Source: Patagioenas fasciata
Taxonomy: Eukaryota; Chordata; Aves; Columbiformes; Columbidae
Direction of reading: 5' to 3'
Assembly (NCBI RefSeq): GCF_037038585.1
Contig: NC_092521.1
Span: forward strand, 68,748,898-68,812,897
DNA length: 64,000 nt
Of this stretch, positions 24,001 to 36,000 are shown in pieces. The position numbers and the translations under genes are program-made. A model generated the notes under the pieces. That model was not told the origin of the DNA and searched no databases. It saw nothing but the letters and a program-made list of their open reading frames with translations. Each line of letters starts with the position of its first letter. The first letter of the stretch is position 1.

Positions 24001-27000
24001 CTACTGTATTGTCTAAAGATTTTATTTTAATTCTTTTCTCCAGCTTCTTTCTTTCTTATTCTTTCCTCCAATCACAGCCCTATTTTTTCCTCATTAGGTG
24101 GTAAGCACTTGTTGCAAGGGAGTACAAGTGGGTGAATATTAAATGAGAGTTACAGGATTGGGTGGGATCACTGGAGCAAGTGGAATGAGGTTGGGGAAGG
24201 AAACAGGGGAGAAACACCTGTGTTTAGTGATTGGGAAAATGCTTTAGGAGGGTTGTAAAAGAAAGAGAGGATCATGATGTATTTTGATGGGGGGAGGGGA
24301 GCTGGGGGCAAACAGAAGTGAAATCTTGGTTAGATTCTGTGCAGAGGGGGAGAAAAATAGAAGGGAGAGGACTAGAGGGAAGGTAAAGTTGAGGAAAGGA
24401 TAAAAGACTGTGATAAGGTACCTTCCTGGTAGTTATATATGTGGTTGAAGGCAAATAGTCAACATTTTAATAGTTTTTATATATATATATATATATATAT
24501 ATACACTTTCCTAAATATGGATTTAGGAAACTCCCACTCAGCATCCTTTCTCTGTAATCTTTCAGCTAGGTGTGTTTCCTCTTGTTGTGCTAATCTGGTG
24601 TCCATGGTAGGCTCCAGGTAGGAGCTCTTTTGAAGACTAGTTTTGTGATAATAATGTGTAATTTTGCCTGCTGTACCAGGCAGCTTTGAGTTCAGACTGT
24701 CCCACCACAGTGTTATTTTTACAAATTTTGAAAAATTGTTTTGTTTCATGATTATGTATAATATATCCAATACAAGTAGAGTAAAAGTTCAAGTACTTAT
24801 AAAAAAAATGAAGATACTAGTTCTTCTACATCATTTGTTTAAGGGTTATTTTGTTGAAAGCAATTATGGTACCTGATCAAGAAATTCTTGAAGGTCACAG
24901 CTTTTCAGTTTGAGTCTAGCAATTTTTTCTGGATATGATGAATTTAGGAAACTAATCCAGGCTGTGTAGTTCTGTCGCATGATGCTTTCCTCTGGAAGAT
25001 CAAATTCATTGATGATACTGATAATGTTCCTGCCAGAGAAACCAACGTATCTTCAGTTTAAATGTTTGCAGATGATGTGGCTGGAAATGCTATGACATAT
25101 ATTCAGATGTTAATAGAAAGTTTTGTTTACCTTCTGCATTGTTACTTACAGTATAAAGGAAAATATTAAATGAGGACTTATATATAAGATAGCTAAGAGA
25201 AAATATTAAGGACATTTAATGACTTCTTTTTCAGATACAAGCCTGAGTACATTATGCAGATGCAGTCTCTAAAACATTCTATTCCTATTTTTTCAATTCT
25301 ACACACCATTTCTACCAGATGTATTTAATAATTCAGTGAATCTGGTGGAATATGAAGAGGTGGTGGTTTTTTAACTACTTCTAATGCTAGTCTGAGACCG
25401 AGATGTGATCCTTGATGCACTACTTGCAATAGATTGTTTTATAATTTGTCTTGCTTCTTAGAAATGCTACTCCTGATCATTCTTGCCTCAGTGCCATAAT
25501 ACTTTTTATTTCTATAGAAGCCTCCATACAGATGCTTTTCCTTTTCAGTGAAAATAAATTATCTAAATTCATGTTTTTCAAGTAACACATGATGTAGTTA
25601 GGCATTGAAACCACAGTATAACACGGGAAATGCAAGTTTCTCACCTGTCCAAGCAGTCCCAATAGCCTGTGGTTGCTTTAAAACCCAAAACAGAAAAGAC
25701 TGGGATGGAAGCGTAGAGGGATGTCACACTGTTCACAATTGCTACTGTCACAGCATCCTTTTCACAGTCATTTCTACAGATAGAATTCAAACAGGCAAAG
25801 TGACTAAAAAAAAGGCAGTATTTATCTTCCCCAGGGTATGGAAAATAGTTATTTATTTTTAGCCTGCTATACAAGTTGTTAGTCTACATTGAATGTACTT
25901 GCTGAGCATAAGAAAGGAATCTGTTGTAATTGGTAAGATAGAAGATCTCTAATCTGTCATTCTCTCAGCTATTTCTGCAAACATTTTATTTCTTTAGCTA
26001 TTTTTTTCCTGCTTCCTGTTAGAAAACCTATTTGGCCTTTTAGAAAGACAGCAGCTGTTAAGATCCTTTAGAAATATACCAAGGAAATAATTTTGAAAGT
26101 TTTAGAAAACTGCATGAAATGCAGCAAGAATTTAACCCACTTGTAAAGGTTGTACTTCTACTTACTTTGGTGGATTGTAGCTTGAGAATGCAATAAGCCC
26201 TCCGAAAGCCAAAGAGAGAGAGAAGAAAATCTGAGTAGCTGCATCAAGCCATACACGGGGATTTTTCAAAGCGTGCAGCTGAAAGAATTGGAATAAATGC
26301 ATGTATTAGGCTTGAATTAAAATTTGTTTTTCTCTCTCCATTCTTGTCGCTCGTCTCTTGTTTCACAAGTGAAATTGTGATTTGTGTTACCATCTAAATA
26401 CACCAAAAATGGAAATTAGTACAAAAGATGTCAGTAAAGCAGGTGTTTCTGAAGACATAATTTGGTCTATTTAAATGTATGTAGTAACTATAGAATGTGT
26501 TTCATTGTACACCTCTTCTGTCTGATGATAAAAGTGTATTTCTAAATGATAGGCACTAGGCACATAATGAGGACAGTGCATTACATTTTTCCTCAATGTA
26601 TTTCTTTTTGTTAATCCACATACTGGGTAACTTACAGTTTAATAATATCATCTTCCTAAACCTGTATAAGAAAATACTAAACCTTTATTGTTTTAGGACA
26701 CAAAGTGATTCCATAGATTTCCAATTTTCTTACACTTAAAAAGATTCAAAATCCAATCAGACAAAATAGGATATTGATTAAACAGAGTGACTTAAATTCA
26801 AAGGACTACATAGGAAAAATAAGGGAAAAAGGAGAAGTTGACAGACCAGCATTTGAATTTTGATGTAAGGGTGATGTGAGAGAGGAAGATAAATGAAAAG
26901 TCAGTGATTGTTGGATTACAGAGAATAATATCTATTTTTAAATAGCTGCACTAAGAAGGAGTTAAAATCAGTCTAAAAGAAAAACATAAAACATAAATAA

Positions 27001-30000
27001 TGCTCAAAATGTAAATGTGCTCAACAAATATTGGTTTCCTGCAGAAGCTATGAAGTGGTGTGTTACATTCACAGCCTACCAGGTGAATTACTTTTCAATC
27101 TGTTATCAAGTAGAGGAAATAGGAAACAGGATTAGTTAAGAATGAGTGTTTTAAAAATCAGCAGGACTGGGTCTGTAGAGTATTTCAGGTTTTTTTTATA
27201 TCAGCCTGAGCCAACTCTGCATGCCAGTCATGCAGGACAAATGGTGTGTTTGCTGTGTTGTATCTACGTGCCTGTGCTATCGATCCTGGAACATTACTAG
27301 GATTGTTTGCAGGAATGATCCTACTAGGAGTATTTGTAGAAAAAAGAGACGAGTATGTAATTATTTTGGGTTTCTCTGAAGCTGGCCTGAGCTTGAAGAG
27401 TGAGAATGGTGGGTTGACCTCAGTGTGGAGGGATGCATTGAACACCATTGTTGCAGACGCTTTCTCCACAGGTGTCCCGGTGCTTTGACCATAGCAGACC
27501 TGGAGTAACATTTTGTACAACATGGTGTGGCAAGCAAAAGTGTGCAACCATTACTGGCTGCTGGGCTTCACCTTGTGGAAGCCTTTCTAGAGGTTTATTT
27601 TGGAAGATCATAACCAAACTCTCCAGTGCCGGAGTGCTCATTGGTAGGACCTCCTGCAGGTGCAGAACTAGGTTGCTGTTGCAATGCAGAACTTCAGCAT
27701 TCACATTGCTACGTGGCCTTGGCAGCTTAAGTGCTGCAAAGTATGTTGTCAGTGCTGATAGATGTGGCTCTTACTTATCTGGCTTTCTAACTGAGGACTT
27801 TGGCAAATGAGTCTGGAGATAGTTTAGTTTGGTGCCAGATGCAGTTCTTTTTATTGACTCTAAAAGATACTGATCAACCCCCAAGCTTGAAGAAGTAGTG
27901 GACAGGCAAGCATGCCATGGCAGTGTCATTATCTCTTCTTAAGCAAATATGAATCTAAATCTTAATTTATATTTTCAGTAATGTGGCATATAGGTTTCGT
28001 AGGAGTGCCTTCAGTAGAAAAAATGTGTTGAAGCTAGGAATGTAATTCTTTTTTTCTTTTTGCAGGCTCCCCAGGGAGGTGTCACGGCCCCAAGCCTGAC
28101 AGTGTCAAGAAGAGATGGACAATGTCCTCAGACACATGGTGTGAACTGTGGGGTTGTCATATGCAGGGACAGGAGTTGGACTCGATGATCCTTGAGGGTC
28201 CCTTCCAACTCAGGGCATTATATGATTCTATGATTTTTGTTCTCCTTAATGCCAGAAACAATACGGGCACACAAGGTACCTTGAAGGAATTTTAAGTGTC
28301 TGTTCACAGTAATATATCAGGTGCAAAATTAAACTGCAAAATAGAAATAAAAATTACAAATTGCCCTTGTGATGTAGCATCTAGTGCCCATGCTGCCTTC
28401 TTTTTCTTCTTTTTGGCTCTTTTCACTGCTCATTAAGTAGCTGCAGACCTCTGGGGACAGGCCTCTGTTGCCCAGCCAAGGCCCTGGAATTGCTCATTTC
28501 CAGAGAACCCCCAGGTGTTTACAATCCTTGAATCTCTTTCAGATGTGAGAGACACTGGAGAAGGACACATTTGTATTCCTGAACTGACACACAGGTCCTC
28601 AGAAGCTGAACGCTTTAAAGGCCATTGCTGATGCTTGATAGGATCTCTTTTCTGCTTCCTCTGATATTTTTTTTTTATTTTTTCTTTATTTTCAAGAACC
28701 TTTCCAAAATTCTGTTCCAGCTCTGGTGTTGCTTCATCTTTGTACAACTTCTGCTTTCCCTTCATGTGTCTGTGGGCATAACTTCAATATCTTTATGAGT
28801 TCTTGGCAGCTTCACTTTCCAAGTAGCCCAGGATTTAGAGAGGATGAGTAAATCATCTGACTTTTCTCCATATCTGAAAGTCAATAAAATAAATTTCCAT
28901 TATTTGTTCTAGAATTTAAGGCGTGAGAGTGTATCAGATGGCAAAAAGCTGACTATGTATTTCTGCATGAAAATAAAACCACAGCCTGCCATACTTAAAA
29001 ACTGTATGCATGCATTTATTATTTGTGATATTTATTGATGAGAACTAAAATACAGAGTTGGAAAGTGAATGAATTTAAACAATGGTTATTTTGAAAAAAA
29101 AAATTCAGTTGGGCGATTATGAAATTGAAACTGAGTAAGATGTGACTTTTAGCACTAAGTATTACTTTCACAGATTTTGAAAAACAGCAGTGAGGTGTAA
29201 CAGTTACCAGAGAGTGGATGTGGCAGCTATTATAAAGAAACTACACTTTCTGCTGCACTGCAAAGTTGGAAAAAAGATAGAAAAGATTGCCTCCAATGAA
29301 TGGAGAATGTCCAAAAGGTTTATTTTAATTTTTTTTAAATTTAATTGTATTTTTAAAGCAAGCAGAAACAAGCAGTAGGTGAGCTAACTCTTACTTTGTT
29401 TTGTTAAAACTTCACAAGCTTCCTTCAAAAAGACAGGAAAAGAAGAAGAAAACAGCAAACAGTTAAGTAATTTGAAAAACCCCTGTATTTACTGATATCA
29501 GTCATGGGAATAGTTTTCATCAAACGAACTAAAAGAAAAGGCAATGCTGGTACTGCAGTTGTGGGCAAGGGGAGGAGAGAGATGTTGCAGTTCTACTCTT
29601 ACTATCTTTAAGTCCTTGAAATGCTCACATCCTCCATAACAGTTGTTTAACAAAGAAATTTCACTGTCTTGCTTTCTGTGCAATAACAGCACCCATAGCA
29701 GATACAACTTACCAAGCTGTTGCATCATTTTTTCCATGTTCGTTGATAAGAATGTAGTTTCGTCTCCAAAACTGTCTTCAGATGGCCCTTCAGGAATGTC
29801 CCCAGGAACTCCATCCTCAAAGTGACTAATCATTAATCATAGGTTGATTGCAGTTGCATTTTCATCCTTACTTCTGCTGCCAGTCTACAAACCATCCAGC
29901 TTTTCTTTTATGACGATCTGCTCCCCCTCAGTGCTTCAATACCTCCAGGCTTTGCAAATACACACAAATCCAGTTTTTGCATTAAGTTCACTGCACAGTA

Positions 30001-33000
30001 ATCATAAGTCCTAAAGATGTCCAAGTTCTTCAAGAGAAACCTGACAGCCAGGCTGAGATCAAACGACAACAGGCCAAGTGCTGTTCTGATTGTCTAACAT
30101 GCTTCCTTCAGTGAGACACTTTACCAAGCATTTACTGTCCTGTCCGGCCCCCACAACAATGTAAGTGCATGTCCTGATCTCTTGTAAAGACCATGGTTGT
30201 CCTTTCTGAGCTCTGACAGTGTTCAGTGCCACTGGGCTTGCAGGGTTGGGGGATGAAAATGCAGGAAAGACATGGACCTGTTGGAGAGGGTCCAGAGGAG
30301 GCCACAAAAATGATCAGAGGGCTGGAACAGCTGCTGTGAGGGACAGACTGAGAGAGTTGGGGTTGTTAAGCCTGCAGAAGAGAAGGCTCTGGGGAGACTT
30401 AAAAGGGGCCTATAAGAAAGATGAGGACAGACTTTAGCAGGGCCTGTTGTGATAGGACAAGGGGTAAAGGTTTTAGACTAAAGGAGGGGATATTCAGGAT
30501 GGACATGAGGAAGGAATTTCTTTACAATGAGGGTGGTGAAACGTGAGCACAGGTTGCCCAGAGAGGTGGTAGGTGCCCCATCCCTGGAAACATTCAAGGC
30601 CAGGCTGGATGGGTCTCTGAGCAACCTGGTCTCATTGAAGATGTCCTTGCTCATTGCGGGGGGGTTGGACTAGATGAGCTTTGAAGGTCCCTTCCTACTC
30701 AAACTTTTCTGTGATTCTATGAAGGTGGAATCTCATCTGAGCTTCCTCTTGCTTTTGTCCCTTTCTAGGCTGACATATAACCTATTCTCTGGTCTTCTTG
30801 GACTAAGTTTTCCTTAATGCCTATGTTGCTGTTGGAGGGAGGGAAAGGAAAATACCCAGTGCTCCTGCAACGAGGAGCACCACTGTGGCTGTGGAGGCAT
30901 GGGATGCTCCGAGACCATCTGTCAGTGGGTGCTGCTCTTCTTCCTTTATACTCACCACTTTACAGAGTTTTTTGACATGAAGGTGGAGCTGTGAGGAGCC
31001 TATGGTTGATAGAAACCACTTGGAGGAACAATTTGACTTTGCATGAGGTCAGACCACTAAGGATAGTGTAAAGAGATCCTGCTGAAACAGCTAGTGTATG
31101 TAGGGATCTGGGACTCCTGTCCCCTTGAGAAGATGAGGAAAAAAAAAAATAGGAGAAAGGTATTCTCCAGTAAGCAGTTTTACTTTCAGGGGCAGCTACA
31201 GGGGGCTGAAAACATCAGCTATGGAGAAACAGGTGTAGGAGACAATGACCTTCAACCCTAAAAAACCTTACACTTTCCAGTGTAATTCCTCAGTTGTTTT
31301 CCTTGTTAATTCTTAAAAGATTAGCTGTGTAAATTCTGGAGCCTTGGCAGGGAAATCCCATCTTTATTGTGTGTAAAAGAGAGATTATTCTGTTGAAGTG
31401 CATCAGTTTTACTTACACATTCAAGACCGAGGCATCCATAACAAACTTAACACTAAATTTTCCAGTATTTTCTGGTATGCTTATTACTGATCTGTTGAAT
31501 ACTTTGGTGCTTCATTTCTTGCTGAAGTATGTTGAAATACTATATCACTTCGTCTGAGGAAAAAAGAACTTAGCTGAGCTTTTGGATAGGGAGCTAGATC
31601 AGGAGTTGCTGGAAAATGAATATACAGTACGAGATCTGAGGAGAGAAAAAGGAAAAGTAGTACTTCTGACTGTAGTAGTAATACTTACATTGGGGGTGAA
31701 GAGGTAAGCTAGACCTTCAGTGGCTCCTGGTAGCATGAGCCCTTGAATAAGGAATATAGTTAGGACCAGGTAAGGAAATATTGCTGTTACGTAAATTGCC
31801 TAAAGTAGGACAAAACAGACAGACAGTTACTGACAGTAACATTAATAGATCCTATTTAAGTTACTGCAAGATATAATCCTAATAATATTAGATATAACAG
31901 CTACACATGAATATTACCATCTTTAAAAGAAGCAGAACTTACTGTAACAAAATTGCTCTTAAAACTGTGTGAGGGGACACTGGCAGGGCAGAAGCATTTG
32001 TAATGGAAAAGGAGGGAGGGGTCATTTTGATCCACCTGTACCACTGTTATTGCTTCCTTAGATAAGGAGCACACTGAAATGGTGCTAGAGTGGTAAATGG
32101 GGAAAGTTTTTCCTTGGTGGGGAAACCCTGGAGAACAAGATCCAGAATGTGGGATAACGTGCTTCTCTGTCCTTTCCGTACCTTTCCTGTGGTTTCAATT
32201 CCTCGGATGGTGCAGAGATAGACAATTGCCCAGCAAGCTGCTGAGCACAGAATGAGCCACCACTGTAAAGTGCCACTCTCAGTGACATCGGGTGTTATGT
32301 TCAAAGTTTTCCTGTACCAAAAATAATTTACTGCAGTACTTTCATAACATTCTTCGTTGAGCCCTGGAAAAAAATGTGGCAAGCATGAGAATAAATTTTA
32401 AAACTGGTAATATTTTTCCCACTTGCTTTATAGTTAGGAAGCAATACTTTATATTAATGGAGAGTGGCAGGATGGTCTGTAACATGCAGCAAGTAAACTC
32501 TGTCACGGCAGGCTGAGACTGAGACTTAGGTCAGATCTACACACCAGGGCACCACTGACGTTTCTACAGGTGATAACTTTATGAATAGAAAAGGTGTCAT
32601 ACTCAGTCCAAGGTAAAATCTGAACTCTAATTGTGGTGGAGACTATGGGACTTTTTACCTGTGTGTCTACAAGTTGGTGGAGCTATAACAAAGTTCAGGC
32701 AGCTGAAGATACATCCAAGCCCAGGGTCGCCTGTCTATGTCACAGCCCAGCAGTGGGGCAAGACCTGGGCATCAGCCTGTTTGGTTCACATTTGCAGGAC
32801 TTCTGTGAGCAGGAATCCCAGGGGAGGTTCCCAGGGGAGCAGGCACAACCCAGCCAGGCTCAGTGCATGATCCGTGCTCACACCTCTGCATAGATGTTAA
32901 TTCAAATATTTTCAAGTAGATGGAGGAAGCAAAGTGTGTTGCTCTTCCATTCTCGCCTCGCCGCCCTCCAGCCTCTGGAAGAGACAGTGGCTGTGGGTCC

Positions 33001-36000
33001 TTCTGCTGTGTTTTGGGAGAAAGGACTGACTGAGGAGCCCATCTCTGGGAGAGGTTTGTGGGGTGCTGCCCCAGCGGCAGGAGAGGCCCTACTGCCACCT
33101 GACCCTGGGGGGCAGAGCCATCAATGCTAGCTCAGGTAAAGAGGACAGGAAGACCTCTTAACAGAGCAAAAGAAACCGTGATGAAAGACATCAAAGGATT
33201 GTTATGTATGATGTAAAAAAGATAATATTTGTAAATCCTTGCTTAAAGGACTTCTTCAATATTCTTTTAAAGATGCATAACAAAAATGCAGGTTTTTGTA
33301 TGAAAAACTAGTTGATTTTAAAAAACTGATCAGGTTTGGAAAACATTGGTTCAGCTCACTACTTAGGACATCTGAATCCTGAGAAATGAAAGAATCCTAT
33401 CTCTCAAGACAAAAATAATTCTCTCTACTTCTGTAACAAAGACAGGGGATGTCTGACTGTCTTCCTACTCTAGAATAATCCTTAGGAATAACTAAGATGT
33501 CAAAAGAAAGTTGACTTCTGCTGTTTTGTCTTTTTTCTTAGCCTCTTACTCAGATTATGTTTCTTGCTCTGCACTGGAACTTGTCATCTCTCCTGCTCTG
33601 AATAAAAAAGAAAGCTGAAAAATAATTTTAAAGAACTGAGAGCAGTCTTCCTTATCCTGCTAAGGTACACTGTCTTTGGCCTTACTAAAAATTTTGTAAT
33701 GGGTGGTATGTATTTGGTCTGAGCCTCAAAGAGTCTCTCTTTAAGTAGTTTCTCTGCTACCTCAGAAGTGTTTTGCTTATTTAGCTACTCCTTTTCTTTT
33801 TCTTTTTTACAACACCATTATTTCGTTTCCCATTTTGAAATTGAGAAAAGGAGTCATGGACTTTCTGGCTTTTGTTGTTCCTGTGAGGATGATGGATTAA
33901 AGTAGGCTTTTATCGCTCTCCTCCTTCTTCACAGCAAAACAAACCAGGTCATGTGCACAACTTGAGGCCAGATCAAGTGTCGCTTCTCAGGGTTTTCTTG
34001 GTTAGCTGCTCTAGGAAGCTGTCTTGTCAGATGTGCAAAATTAGTCTCAGCAATCTACAGGCAGAAACCAAAGTTCTCCAGCAGGGCTCTGCGTCCTGCT
34101 CTGGCAACTCAGTACATCATGTCAAATGAGATGAAAGGTTTCTGTAGGAGCTTGTGGTGAGCCATAACCAATGCCACACCACCTAATGAAAACTCAGAAG
34201 TCTCATTTACAGCATTTACTGGAAGACATAGTCATAAATGTGGTTCTTAATTATGTTAACAATCTCCTGTGTCTTGATACATAGTTTATGATAGCAGTCA
34301 TGTGTGTCTTGATAAAGGGCTATTTTTTCATAGTCAGAAAGGAGAGGACACTCTTTCAAATTGGTACTTGTGTCATAGCGCAGGCATAAAAAATAAACAA
34401 AACTTCCCTTTTCCCCCTACTAGCCCACAGACTCTGACATTTGTGATCCTCCTTTTGCTAGCTGTGATGCTCAAAGTGGTAGTTACCTGTTCTGTTTTCA
34501 TTTAGAGGACAAACACTCCAAGGAAGAGGTTCTTGGAAGGAGTTTATGAAATACCACATCACCCAGGTTAAAACAGTGTTGTAGTATAAGCTCACCAGAA
34601 CTGACACCATCCACGAACTTACACCTGCAGAAAGCACAAGATCCCAGATTAGAAAAGCTTTGGAAAAAATTATCATTCACAGCACTTGCTCTTAGATGCT
34701 CATGATTCCTAATTTTTCAAGGTAATTTATTTCCCCCTCCAAGGATTTTCACATGAAAGATGGGCATTTGTGTCCTCAGTAGCCAAACACTGGTGTGCAG
34801 TACCCCCAGTTCACCAGCGCCATGCCAAGAAGACTGGCACTTCCTATTGTGTAGAATATTAGGGCTGAAGTCTTTGCTCTAGTATATAAATGTTTTCTAC
34901 AACACGGGACAATTTCGATAGCAGAGACCAAATAAGACTATACCTGCATGAGGGCACTCTTTTGTCCCAAATCACACACATATGCCCTAAGCTGGTAACT
35001 GTTCTGCTCCTACAATAAGGAAGGAAGAATAACAACACCACAGATTTTGCTTGCTTGCATTTTTGCCAAGGGAGGATGGACGTGCCTAATTGTAGGACAT
35101 GGGTTTAGCTGGGAGCACCACCTGCTGCCTGGTATTTCTTCCTGCTTGCCCTCTGGCCCTCAGATAAGCCCTCTTACTCATCCCTTCTCCTTCCACACAC
35201 CCGCACAGGCATGGCTGTTGCTGACAATCCCATTAAAGCAGGTCATGGTCCAGCAGCCCTGGCTGAAGCATCTGAGGATTCCTCCTTGTCCCTGCAAGCA
35301 GGAGGTTGTTGGCTCAAAACTGGTAGAGCTTATGGTTCAACCCCCTAATGATGGCTGCTTCCATTCACTTTTTGCAACCTAACAATGTATGCAGGACACA
35401 ATATATGTTTTTTCATCATATATTAAATTAAATAATTAGAAAAAATAATTGCCGGTACAGGACTGCACACCAGTCTGATGCACACTGCTGTGTGGATTGT
35501 CCCTTGTGCCCAGCCAGGTTAATAGCAATCCCTCCAGTAGCCTAACCATGCCCCCCTCCCATGGAAGGGAACTTTCCCAGATGCTTTAGGCTCTTTAGGA
35601 GATGCCAGGCTCCTGTTCCTGGTTTCCTGTCTTTCTGTCCCCCCTCCAGTCTGACTACCCCTGGACAGAGAAGACTGGCTCCTGGAGGGGCTGTGAGGGA
35701 GGAGTGAGAAGCACCACAGGCAGGCAGCTCTTTTGTATGCTCCAGGATATGGTCGGAACGGGGCAGCACTGGCTAGCAGAGCTCATGATTGTTATGCTTC
35801 CCACAGCAAAGATTCTGAGGTTTTCATTTAAGGCTCCCATGTGCTGAGCAACACCTGATGGGAGTGATATAAAATTATAGCATCTAAAATAGTTTGGGTT
35901 GGAAGGGACCCTCAAAGGTCATCTAGTCCAGCCCCCCTGCAATGAGCAGGGACATCTTCAACTAGATCAGGTTGCTCAGAGACCCATCCAGCCTGGCCTG

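Larger units (their letters stand above)
23132..24872 (-). other. SLC6A18 intron 8
   Basis: A 1.7-kb intron. It holds a tandem duplication (23327-23575) and a (TA)n tract (24479-24503), both listed separately. The purine-rich part near 24160-24420 shows no gene. Confidence 0.75.
26279..31688 (-). other. SLC6A18 intron 5, 5.4 kb
   Basis: It holds two antisense CR1 fragments (28066-28234 and 30264-30720) and an unidentified protein-like stretch on the - strand at about 27185-27760. The rest is AT-rich without visible elements. Confidence 0.75.

Noticed and set aside
24439..24770. Frames with repeated YIYIY
   Set aside because: They are translations of the (TA)n microsatellite on both strands.
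28433..28765. A 110-codon - strand frame with a lysine-rich start
   Set aside because: It could not be linked to any family, has no splice or retrocopy hallmarks, and adjoining frames are closed.
32631..33130. Overlapping frames of 79 to 108 codons in SLC6A18 intron 3
   Set aside because: They occur on both strands, have no recognisable motif and are explained by locally higher GC content.
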